Shown in pieces: positions 1 through 9,629 of a stretch of 64,000 nt of DNA. A program made the translations under genes and the position numbers. Source of the DNA: Glebionis coronaria (lineage: Eukaryota; Streptophyta; Magnoliopsida; Asterales; Asteraceae). The notes under the pieces are model-generated. The model had not been told where the DNA came from, searched no databases, and saw nothing but the letters and a program-made list of their open reading frames with translations. How positions within the stretch are numbered: position 1 is the first letter of the stretch; every line of letters begins with the position of its first letter. Where the stretch lies: positions 395,874,974 through 395,938,973 of the forward strand of contig CM046878.1 of NCBI GenBank assembly GCA_025667525.1. Reading direction: 5' to 3'.

Positions 1-7
1 TAATCAT

Positions 8-1153
8 GTGTACAAGCTTAAGAAGGCTCTCTTTGGATTGAAGAAAGCTCCACGCGCATGGTATGATCTATTATCACAATTCCTCATTATGCAAGGCTAC
101 GCTAAAGGCAAGGTGGATCCCACGCTGTTCAATCAGAAACGAGGTAAAGATATGATTATGGTACAAATATATGTTGATGATATTATATTTGCAGCCTCGA
201 CCCAAACCTTATCCGATGAGTTTGGGACACTCATGTCTTCCAAGTTTAAGATGTCAATGTTGGGCAACGTATCATTCTTCTTTGGTCTTCAGATATCTCA
301 GAGTCTCAGAGGCATCTTTATTAATCAATCCAAGTATGCCCTTGAATCGCTTAAGAAATATAAGATAGAATCTTGTGATCCCGACGATACTCCAAAGGTG
401 GAACGAACAAAGCTTGATGCAGATCCACATGGAGTTGCCGTTGATCCGACACTTTATCGTGGAATGATCGGTACTCTTCTATATATCACAGCTAGTCGAC
501 CTGATCTTCAGTTTGCTATATGTATGTGTGCTCGGTATCAAACTCGACCTACTGAGTTACACTTGGCCACTGTGAAACGGATCTTTCAATATCTTAAAGG
601 AACCATTAATCAGGGACTTTGGTATTCGAAGGACTCTTCGATTGCACTTATGGCATATGCAGATGCGGATCATGCGGGTTGTCAAGATACAAGGCGTAGC
701 ACGAGTGGAACTTTGCAACTACTAGGAGATCTACTAATCAGTTGGGCATCGAAAAGGCAGATAAGCGCTGCAATTTCAAGTACGGAAGCAGAATACATAG
801 CTATGTCCGGTTGCTGTGCTCAAATTCTTTGGATGAGATCGTAATTAACCGACTATGGTCTAGGTTTCAACAAAATTCCGATGTACTGTGACAACAAGAG
901 TGCAATTGTCTTATGCTGCAACAATGTTCAATTCTCCCGGTCGAAGCACATTGACATTCGCTACCACTTCATCAAGGAGCAAATGGAAAATGGAGTAATC
1001 GAGCTTTACTTTGTCCGATCTGAGTATCAATTGGCGAATATTTTCACGAAGGCTTTAGATCGCGCTCGAATGGAATTTTTGGCCGACAAGCTAGGAATGA
1101 GAACCTTCTCGCCTGAGACTCTTAAGGAACTAGCCGATGAAGCGAAAGAATAG
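8..1153 (+). pseudogene. Copia A1 reverse transcriptase-RNase H, C-terminal part
   Basis: This is the RT palm and RNase H of a Copia polyprotein, which would copy element RNA into DNA inside virus-like particles. Visible motifs are the KLKKALFGLKKAP start, the catalytic YVDD box near 170-181, the TASRPDL block, and RNase H blocks YADADHAG, SSTEAEY and [10 protein letters not shown], ending near [10 protein letters not shown]. One TAA at 842-844 interrupts it. A2 has CAA (Gln) there and the frame is identical on both sides, so a single C-to-T change seems to be the only lesion in this segment. The 5' portion (gag, protease, integrase, RT fingers) is outside the window. Confidence 0.93.
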
Positions 1154-4100
1154 TGATGGTAAACTATTCTCTATATCCTTGGTGATCATCTGTATATATT
1201 GTTTATATTTTTATCCAAAAAAAGCAAAATACAAAAATATAAAACCATATAAAAACCATAAAAATTGAAAAATCTAGAAAAATCCAAAATGTTTTTAATT
1301 TATTTTTCAAAGGCGTGTCTTTTGATACGATAATATTTACGGCCTTAGAAATGTTGCTTAATATCGACACGGCGCCATAAATAGACTTCGTACAAAAGTT
1401 GTAAATATTTCATAAAACATGCCCTTATGGCTTGTAGTTATCTCAGACTGCAACCCGGTTTTCACATTAAAGCCAAGTACTTCTTATGAAAGCTTTGGCT
1501 CACAACAGGAATTAATTTTCTCGGGCAAGGTTTACTTTAAAACCTTGTAAGGGATCAAGTTTACTTTATAACTTGGTCTAACACAAATCTATGTACGCTT
1601 CAGTGCATTTATTTGTTAAAACAAGAGAAGTCTTGTTTTCATGAAGCTATCATCTCTACAACCATAGCAATCTACTATTGGTATCTACATACTTGACGAT
1701 GCGACTACTCAAACGATGACTACAGCTCTTTCAATAGAGCACGGGTCAACAATTGAGGGGGAGCAATTGTCAAGCATTCAGAATCTTCGATGCCGAACGT
1801 GCCAAGCTCACTAATTGGTGTCAAGACAACAATACCAATCGAACACGTAGTGTCAAGAGGTGACTTCAGACGTGACGAGGCGACCAACATACGCTGACAA
1901 GAACCATTTGATCTTATCATATGATGTTCTCATCAATCAGGTTCAACCTTGTCATTTTTTTCTAATATGGTGAATATGTGATCATGTTACAAATCGGTAT
2001 CATATCTCATACATTTGGTATCATGGAGATAAAACGGACTTGCATTTTTCTTCCCAAAACCTTTGTTAAAACTTCATTAAATCAATTGATATTAAAAACA
2101 TCGATTGGGTTAATTTTTTTAATATGGGGGAGAAAATGTGATTTAATATGGGAAATTATCACAAATAGTTTGACTTAATGTGCTGGCTCATCCCGACATA
2201 TGCGAAATGTTTTCGAATATCGTGGCATATGTTAAGGGGGAGCAAAACGGATTTGCATATCAAAATGGATTTTCATGGTGACATATACTTACCCAAAACA
2301 CATTTATTTCACGACGATGAAGATTGTGGTGACATGAGGATGGTAGGATAGGTTAAGTCCTATGACTCTTCCAAAACCGGAGGAATCTTCCCAAGGACAT
2401 TCCATAGCTAGAAATAGTAGTCCTTAGGAAAGTTGGAGAAAAGATTGTGAATGTAGCTGAATGCAGACCAAGTACTTAAGTTAGCACTGGAACAGTCACA
2501 ACAAGGTGCTAGTTATGACGTATTGGTAAGCATTGAAGGGGTTGAAGAATGAAAAAGAATTGTAAAGATAAAGGGTGTAAAGAAAGAAGCCCTCCTTACA
2601 ACCTTAGGCAGAAACCGGGTCAACATATATGCTATTGAGATCATTTTAATGTTGCTCGATATTGAAGATAGACATCATGGACCCAGTGATGCAATGCACA
2701 ACCCATCCCAGCTAACTCAGATATCTCTTAAAAGGTATTTGTTTTAATCACACTTAGACAACACGTTATCTATCGATTTATTCACTCTGAATAAATTGGT
2801 ATTGAAATGGTGGCACTCCTCTCCAGCCTCCGATCACTAAAATCCAAAATGCACGATCGAGTCTAGAGCCATTTGAGATCATCAAATATCTCATTAGGAC
2901 ACACTTTCATAATTCCTTGCTTCTTCACACACTATGAAAAGTAAGAAAAATTTTAAGAGTCCTACGCAAAATCTTCATGATCTTGCCTGAACATCCGAGT
3001 AATACGAAAATATTTACAATGAATATGGAAATCCTTCTTGAACGAATATCAAAAGCTCATGGTAGGTGACTTGTGCGATTCTTTATGAATCAAACTTGTG
3101 ATAACTGGAAAGCAACAGTGGTTTAATTCTTAACTGAACTTAAACACGTTCTAGGCCTCTACACAAAATCTCAGTGAACTTGCCAGAACACTCAGAGTGA
3201 TACCTTAGTGTTCACAGTGATGAGTGTAAATCCTTCTAGTGTTAACATCAAACAGCACTTGGTAGGTGACTTGTGCGATTCTTTATGAATCAAGCTTGTG
3301 ATAACTGGAAAGCAACAGTGGTTTAATTCTTAACTGAACTTAAACACGTTCCAGGCCTCTATGCAAAATCTCAGTGATCTTGCCAGAACACTCAGAGTGA
3401 TACCTTAGTGTTCACAGTGATGAGTGGAAATCCTTCTAGTGTTAACATCAAATAGCACTTGGTAGGTAAGTTGCAAGATTCAATATAGATCAAGCTTGTG
3501 ACAACTGGAAAACAACGATGGTGCGATTCTTTAATGAATCAAACTTGTTCCAGGAATCAGAATTGACGGCTTCAAATCATGCGGATATTATTATCCAAAT
3601 GATTCACTCTTGATGTTCGCAGTCAGCTTTGGAAGGTCGAATAAAGAGAACGGGTTTACCCGCGAAATCTTGTCAAGGAGGTTCTTAATTGTAACTACCT
3701 GCCACAAGTACGATAGTTAATATCGTCCAACGGTCTTCACCGACCGGAGGTAAAATGCTACCGAATTAGAATGAAATGTTCAAGGTCATTTCATCCTGTA
3801 TATGTTTTGTTGCTAACTGTCTTATGCAGCGTAACAAGAATGTGGCATTGTGGTGTACAATCCAGAAGAAGTCGTCACCACATGCTTATACTTTATGCAC
3901 TAAATACCTCATCTAATTCAAGAAAGCCTAAAATTTAAGTCTTCCGCTGTATCGAACTCTGAAGCTTTCAAGAATTATGAAGGTATAAGTATGTGGGACA
4001 TGAAGTCACGAAGAGGCGAAGATCACAAGTAATGGATGCACAAGATCAAGGCAAGAGATTAATGCTAAAGATTGTTATCAATGATCACATCAGCATGTTC

Positions 4101-4218
4101 ACCTGAAAAGAAAAAGAAAAGAAAGACGAAGGCTACGAGCTCAAGACAAGCATAGTATGCTAGGTTTATTTTATTATTATTGTAACTAGGGTAACACCCT
4201 TGTTTGGAGTGACCTCCC
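1154..4218 (+). other. Long 3' noncoding region of Copia A1
   Basis: There is no credible gene here. The segment lies between the RNase H stop and the PPT and is matched, with indels, by 25044-27794 of A2, so it belongs to the element. It holds extra PPT-like tracts near 1755-1768, 2123-2134 and 2231-2243, and a 200-bp tandem repeat. A 66-codon antisense ORF (1720-1920) is also open in A2, but most differences change the residue, so coding is doubtful. Confidence 0.8.
2940..3540 (+). repeat. 200-bp tandem repeat in the Copia A1 3' region
   Basis: The marker GGTAGGTGACTTGTGCGATT begins at 3061 and 3261, and a diverged version begins at 3461, giving an exact 200-bp spacing. A more diverged copy precedes 3061 (about 2940-3060). 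Units carry blocks such as TCTCAGTGATCTTGCCAGAA and CTTAGTGTTCACAGTGATGA. A2 has one unit fewer at the matching place (about 25690-26060), so copy number changed between the two elements. Confidence 0.85.
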
Positions 4219-4230
4219 TTAGGGGGATAT
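4219..4230 (+). promoter_or_regulatory. Polypurine tract of Copia A1
   Basis: TTAGGGGGATAT directly abuts the TGTTGG start of the 3' LTR. This is where plus-strand DNA synthesis would be primed. The A2 equivalent is at 25032-25043. Confidence 0.85.
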
Positions 4231-4541
4231 TGTTGGAAATACATTTTTACGTATTTAGGAAGATTTGATCACTCCGACAATATATTAAGTAGTATCTCGT
4301 AGTCTAGATACCTTACATTAAATAAACAAGGAAAGGCCTAGTCCATGTTATGTATGGACGGCCCAAATGCAAGCCCAAACCCATCTTATGGGCTTGGTAT
4401 ATAAACCCTCTCCTTTGATGGAGAGGGTAGTGGTGATTTCATTTTTAATTCACAGATAGTTCTTAAACTTTCTCTCTCTAGAAGTGTGAAATCATCTATC
4501 TTTCTCTCTATAAAACATAAGCAAGATTTACATATCCTACA
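4231..4541 (+). repeat. 3' LTR of Copia A1
   Basis: The LTR is 311 bp, starts TGTTGGAAATACATTTTTAC and ends ATATCCTACA (TG...CA). It is alignable to the A2 LTRs at the ends and around the promoter but diverged in the middle. A TATA box (TATATAAA, 4398-4405) is followed at once by an inverted repeat, CCCTCTCC (4406-4413) with GGAGAGGG (4420-4427). CT-rich runs follow. Confidence 0.9.
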
Positions 4542-4546
4542 CGTCT

Positions 4547-6046
4547 TTAACTAGAAAGCAAGTTACATAATGATTAGGTTCAATTCTAATGCATACAGAA
4601 TAAGTAGTAAGTGTAATGATGATGAAGGTAACTAATGAGTAAGGAAAGAGACAACCTAGTAGGAAGACACCAAGATTTATAGTGGTTCTGCGATGAGGCT
4701 CTATCCTCGTTCCTACTCCACTCCTCGAGTACACCTTACTCTAGATTTCCACTATATCCACAAGCTCCCTTCTTGGCGGAGAAAACCTTACAACGTCGCT
4801 TACATTATATTCCAACACTAAGATAAATGTCGAGACCTAATCTTAACTAGGACCAATCTACACAACGTCGCCCACTTTATTATTTTACGACACAAGGCTA
4901 GATGTTGAGTTCTAATCCAAAGCTAGAACCAATCTTCAGAACGTTGCCCACTTCACAATTTTCTGACACAAGGCTATATGTCGAGTTCTAATCCAAAGCT
5001 AGAACCAATCTTCACGACTCTTCACTTTGAAGCTAGTGAGAATTTAACACAACACAACTACACATCACTTTATAGTTTAGTGAGAACTCACAAGACACAA
5101 CCACATCACTTTATAGTTTAGTGAGAACTAACACAACTTATTACAACTCAACTAAACATATCCAAGTACACACATGTAATTTGGATCTACACAACACAAA
5201 TCCAAGCACACACATATGCAAAGGATTTACACAACTCTAATCTAAGTATTTACAAATATCTTGGATGAACACAACTAGTCTAAGTATTCACAAATACATT
5301 GGATCTACACAAGACATAAATAAACAAATGATGAACATGACTAGATCTTTAGGAGAGAATAATCTTTATCAAGGCTTCATCTTTAATCATATTACAAGTG
5401 AGTGAGTGATCTTCTCTTTGTACAAGATAAAGAAGGAGATTAAGAGGATAATCATAAGTAAACATACTTAAAACATTAATTGATCATTTACAAATGATTA
5501 GGATTAGAAAGGAGAAAGAAGGCTGAAAGTGATGTCCAAAAAGGGTTAATGAAAATGCAGATTTGATCCACTATTTATAGAAGACAAATCCCAATGGCTA
5601 GCGGGGGCGGTTCCTTAGCTACCTAGGCGGTTCCTTATCAATAGCGAACCACATAGGCACTTAAGGAACCGTGAAGTGTAGACTCCGCTCCTTTTTGTCT
5701 TTTAGTGAATTTGAAATATCTGAGGCTGTTTAAACCTTCATAGGATATTCTTATGGTATTTAGAATATGCCATATTCAAATTTACATTTTCATTTTAATA
5801 AAACATTTTCTTAAAAATAAAGTTTATAAAAAATCTTTCGTCACATTTGACAAAATTGAGTTTTATGGCTAATCACTTTTAAGATCACTAAGCATGATTA
5901 GGATATGTTAGTGTAATGATTATTACCTTGATGATAGTGTTTGTTAGATAATTCGTTTTATGAGTGTGTTTGACAATAAATGTCTTTGTAATTTGTCGTG
6001 ATCAAAACTAAGAAAGATTAATTAGCACTAACAATGTTTTTAGGCA
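4547..6046 (-). repeat. LTR of Copia family C (copy C1), interrupted by A1
   Basis: Read on the minus strand, this 1.5-kb stretch matches the 5' LTR of Copia C (38747-39948). Shared points are the TGCCTAAAAAC start (right end here, 6046), the GGCATATTC block, the TATAAATAGTGGA promoter block, the GGTCCTAG...AGGTCTCGAC block, and the CGAGGAGTGGAGTAGGAAC and ACCACTATAAATC blocks near the end. The terminal few dozen bases are absent at the A1 junction, so A1 probably inserted into this LTR. It is either a solo LTR or the LTR of an element continuing left of the window. Confidence 0.75.
4804..5330 (+). repeat. Internal tandem repeats enlarging LTR C1
   Basis: About three units of 70-80 bp carry AAGCTAGAACCAATCTTCA and a CACAAGGCTA block (4804-5015). 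Then come two units of CACATCACTTTATAGTTTAG (about 5065-5150), and a looser repeat around TTGGATCTACACAA (5170-5330). These repeats are absent or single in the C LTR at 38747-39948 and account for much of its roughly 300-bp shorter length. Confidence 0.7.
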
Positions 6047-7219
6047 TTGCTTTACATTAACATACTACACAAACCGCTTTTTACAAGAAAACTTTAATTA
6101 CATTAAAAGTCCCTCCATCTTTTGCTAATAAGTCCTCCTTGTTGTATGAAAGTGCTCTATATTCTTGTAAATCTTGATATTTCATATAAGTACTTCTTGT
6201 TTCATTACTCTCGTTTTGTCTCATCAAATCTAATTCCTAACATCGAGGTTTGAAGATTACTAGAAGGGATATGTGATTCATGTTGGTACAAGAAACGATA
6301 GCGATATGATTCCTTGGTGGTCAATTGATAGGATCTGTTGTGAAATGTTTTGTTGCTTTGTTCATTATTGAGATGGGCTAGAAAAAGAGAGATGATGATC
6401 TGAGATTCTATAGACAGATGGTGGCGTGCTATATTTTTTTTTTGATTAGGTTATGTGACCTACTGATTAGGTTGAGAGGAAACGGATGGGGGGATGATAT
6501 AAGAATGGAGTTTAAGGTTTCTAATGACCTAGCAATTAGGGTTATGGAAATTTATACTCCTGTTTGTTATCTCAGAATTGGGCTATCAAATTGTTCATGG
6601 GCCATGTTTATTGCAAGGTTATGTAGATTGGGTTCTTTGGACAGGCCCGTGTATGAACAGTTTTGTGGGTCGAATAGTACACTATGCTGGTGCATTTCAT
6701 GGGCCGACCTATTTGGTCATATTATAGATTGTTTATACTATAATGGATTGGACGAGTGTATCATGGACAAGACAATTTTATATAAGGCCGATTGAGCTTA
6801 ATTTTATCAATTGTTTGTCAAATATATTGCCAAAATTGACATAAATTTTGATATTGAATGGTTAATGGCTTATGGTTATATAATTGTCGAGGTTTAAAAG
6901 TAACGAGACAAGAAGACATGACAAAATGACAATTTATTTGACGAGACCCAGAAAAATGGCTAATTTTGAATTTTAGTGGCTACGGATTTGATCGGGTATT
7001 ATTACTTGAAATTGTAGACGGATTTATCGAAGGCGTGCACTTATTTTATCTTTCAATGATAACTTGCTAGTGCTTAATCTTTAGGATGAAGACTTGATTA
7101 TCTAGTTTTCGGGTTCGGGGTGGTTGGATGATGACCTTGATAACTATCACTTAAAGGAGATACATTGTTGTAATCAGTGTCACGCGCATAATCGATGTGG
7201 ATAATTTCAAGAGGTGTTG
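6047..7219. other. Unassigned island between retroelements
   Basis: This AT-rich stretch has no recognised retroelement motif. It lies between LTR C1 and the TSD of B1, and was probably contiguous with 24290-24704 before B1 inserted. The longest open frame (6418-6795, + strand, 125 codons) begins in a T-run and gives a Cys/Leu/Ile-rich protein with no motif I recognise. I would not call it a gene. It may be old host sequence or the interior of a decayed element such as E. Confidence 0.5.
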
Positions 7220-7659
7220 TGCTTTAATAAGTTTGAAAACACTTATCCTTTTACCACTTAATTATAATAATAACCAAGCAAAAACGTGTATTTTATGTCG
7301 TAAATGTCGGAATTATGCGTGGTTTGTGTTTTTCTTGTGAGTTAGGATCAAAATGTGAAAAGGGAAGAAAACATGGGCTTTCACGGGCTTTTATCGAAGA
7401 AAAAGACAAAAGACGAAGTCAAAAGATCAACAGTGCAAAAAGAACGGAAGTCCAAGGCCTATTCTGAAGATTTATCGAAGAAAAAGTCTAAAGACGGAAG
7501 TTTAATAAAGCCGAAGAACTGAAGTCTAAATTAACGAAGAAATTATAAGACGAGTTCAAATAAACTTGAGACAAAGTCGAAAAGGTCGAAGAATTTAGAA
7601 GACGAAAAGACGAGAATGAAAGAAAGAAGGAAGCACACATGCTTAACCTCCTTAATCAC

Positions 7660-7691
7660 TATAAATACCCTCCTAATCTCACATTAGGAGG
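7660..7691 (+). promoter_or_regulatory. TATA box and adjoining inverted repeat, B1 5' LTR
   Basis: TATAAATA (7660-7667) is followed by a perfect 9-bp inverted repeat, CCTCCTAAT (7669-7677) with ATTAGGAGG (7683-7691). The repeat falls between the TATA box and the expected transcription start. A similar arrangement with unrelated sequence is seen in the A1, A2 and B3 LTRs. Confidence 0.65.
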
Positions 7692-8196
7692 TGTTGGCTA
7701 TTTTGACAAACTAGTCTTCTATTTTAATTACTTGCACTTTTCTTAATGTCATTTCATTAATTGCACCTTTAATTTCTTGTCTTGCACCTTAAATTTGTAA
7801 GCTTTTAATTCTTGTCTTTACTTTTATTGTTGAATCTTAATTTTAATCATGTTTTTAATTAATCTCTCATTATACCTTTCTTGTTCTTGATTGAATCTTT
7901 ATGTTTATGTGCTTATTGTCATGCTTAGTTGATTAATTGTTATGCTTTTATGTTTATGATTGTTTTAGGTTATTGATTTTATTGCTTATTATGTACTTTT
8001 CTTATTTTTAATTAAGTGCTTATTAGTTAATTTTCATAAAAATTAGTTTTTAAATATTTTTATTATTTAGTGTTTTTAAAAGTTTTTAAATTTAGGCATA
8101 TTAGCTTTTTCTTAAATTTGATTTGGTAAAAGTTTTGGTTAATTGGTTAATTGTTTTTAGCTTAATTTTAGTTTGTAGCTTATTTGCTCATTTTTG

Positions 8197-8822
8197 TTAT
8201 CCGGATTATTTAAAACCCTAGGATTCTGGATATAAGCCAAAATATTATTCCGTATAGCCGTCACCAGAACATTCCAGATAAGGGTTTAAAACCATTATTC
8301 CGGATAAGTGTCCGGTATTTATTCCGGATAAGCCCGCTTGAGGGAATTCCGGATAAGCTTCTAGATATTATTCCGGATAGTGGAGTCTTTGTTCCTTCCG
8401 GATAAGCTTCGAGTATTCTATTCCGGATAGCTGCGGATTCCGGATAAGGGAAGTAGTAGTATTCCGGATAACACTTCGATCGTATGTTCCGGATAAGGTG
8501 ACAGTTTATTCCGGATAAGCTATGGCAGGGGATTCCGGATAAGCTGCATATTTAAGTATTCCGGATAAGGGCTAAGTTTGGTATTCCGGATAAGGAACTT
8601 GTGAATATTCCGGATAAGCCGCAGGACATCATCTATTCCGGATAAGATTCACTTGGGATTTATTCCGGATAAGAGGGTGAAATTATTCTGGATAAGCACC
8701 TTGTAGAACCAGATTCCGGATAAGCAACAGGTTGGTGACTCCGGATATGAGTGACAGTTTTATTCCGGATAAGCAGCAGGATTGTTATTCAGGATAAGAT
8801 TAAGATTGGATTCCGAATAGTG
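8197..8822 (+). repeat. TTCCGGATAAG minisatellite in the B1 5' LTR
   Basis: About 25 copies of ATTCCGGATAAG or close variants are separated by short spacers, mostly 10-20 nt and mostly unlike each other. The same order of spacers recurs in the 3' LTR (23259-23881), as expected if the array existed when the element was last copied. Confidence 0.92.
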
Positions 8823-9228
8823 ACAGTATTTTGGATCCCGGCTCAGGTTCTGTTTACTTCTTTTTTTATTTTCAAGCATTTAATTTTCTCGCCATTTTTC
8901 TTTAAGTCATTTTAATCGCTTTTCTTTATTTTAAATTTCAAGTTTACATTTTTATTACATTGTCAAATTTAGTTTTCGTCTAGCTTTAATTTTTGTCATT
9001 TAATTAATTTACTTTTAAAAAGTTTTAATATTGTACCCTTTACTTTTTAATTAGTTTTAGTTTTAATTACCTATCATTTACTTTAAAGTCTTACAATTTA
9101 ATATACTACAATGACCAATGTGTTATTTTATCCACCAAAAGACGACTGAGTCGCACGTTAAACCGGTAATCAATTCGATTAGACCGATTTCAACGAACAA
9201 TTTTTCTAACTAAAATTCAGTTATCAAA

Positions 9229-9243
9229 TGACGCCGCTGCCGG
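9229..9243 (+). promoter_or_regulatory. Primer-binding site of B1 (tRNA-Asp-like)
   Basis: TGACGCCGCTGCCGG lies 2 nt after the LTR end. It resembles the Athila PBS, which pairs with the 3' end of tRNA-Asp, apart from G-to-A at the third base and one internal change. The sites in B2 (11452) and B3 (60830) begin TGGCGCCG. Confidence 0.8.
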
Positions 9244-9268
9244 CTCTGACTTATTGAATTTTGGGATC

Positions 9269-9284
9269 CGTTCACGAGTGAACG
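9269..9284 (+). promoter_or_regulatory. Leader palindrome of B1
   Basis: CGTTCACGAGTGAACG has 7-bp arms around GA, about 25 nt after the PBS. The arms are kept in B3 (60900) with a different central dinucleotide, and in B2 (11522) with one mismatch. The position suits an RNA dimerisation or packaging element; that role is inference. Confidence 0.6.
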
Positions 9285-9429
9285 TTATTTTTCTTGCTTA
9301 AAAATTTAAAAAAAAAATCCATAAAAATTAAAAATTTTCAAAAATCCAAAAAGATTTTTATTTTTATTTTTGTAGTGTATATATATTGTCTATTTCTTTG
9401 GTATCATTTTCTTTTGCTTTTGCAGGTGC

Positions 9430-9629
9430 ATGCGTACTAGATCTTCAACTTATCCAGAGCCCGAGACTCGTGAAGATTTAGATATGGAAGGTGTGAACAA
9501 CAACAATAACCCACCGCACCTCAACAATAATAATAACAACAATGTTCCCCCACCCGATCTGAGAACGATGGAGGAGCTTTTTCAACCTACCATGAATGGA
9601 CGAGGAGGACCGATTGCGCTGATGCAATT
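9430..9629 (+). pseudogene. B1 gag, N-terminal part, cut by insertion of B2
   Basis: This is the start of an Athila-type gag, the structural protein of the virus-like particle. The ATG at 9430 opens MRTRSSTYPEPETREDL, followed by two asparagine runs and the LRTMEELFQPTMNGRGGPIA block, which I know from Anthemideae gag proteins. The frame is open until B2 begins at 9630, inside the codon after Gln66 (CAA, 9625-9627). The rest of the gene resumes in the matching frame at 17164, so gag was intact when B2 arrived. Confidence 0.88.

Larger units (their letters stand above)
1..4541 (+). mobile_element. Copia element A1, 3' part (5' end lies left of the window)
   Basis: The window opens inside the pol of a Ty1/Copia retrotransposon. 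RT and RNase H run to 1153, a noncoding stretch of about 3 kb follows, then a polypurine tract (PPT) and a 311-bp 3' LTR. The same order and closely similar proteins occur on the opposite strand in A2 (24710-36766), so both belong to one family. The right flank begins CGTCT (4542-4546), the expected TSD; its partner is outside the window. The flank is itself an LTR of another Copia family, so A1 inserted into an older element. Confidence 0.93.
7225..9226 (+). repeat. 5' LTR of B1
   Basis: The 2,002-bp LTR starts TAATAAG and ends TTCAGTTATCA. In order it holds a terminal hairpin (7227-7246), a Lys/Glu-codon-rich block shared with B2 and B3 (about 7371-7530), a TATA box with inverted repeat, a T-rich region, the TTCCGGATAAG minisatellite, and a 3' block with GACTGAGTCGCAC and AATCAATTCGATTAGAC that is conserved in all B elements. 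Confidence 0.9.

Noticed and set aside
1720..1920. 66-codon antisense frame in A1, also open in A2 (27027-27227)
   Set aside because: It is open in both copies, but most differences between them alter the amino acid, which does not suggest selection on a protein.
6418..6795. 125-codon frame as a host gene
   Set aside because: It begins inside a T-rich run, has no known motif, and shows no intron or promoter signs. It is noted only within the unassigned island.
8197..8822. CRISPR-like array (short repeats with differing spacers)
   Set aside because: The setting is a plant LTR, the repeats are 11-12 nt and imperfect, the spacers are too short, no cas-like gene is present, and the same array recurs in the other LTR of the element.
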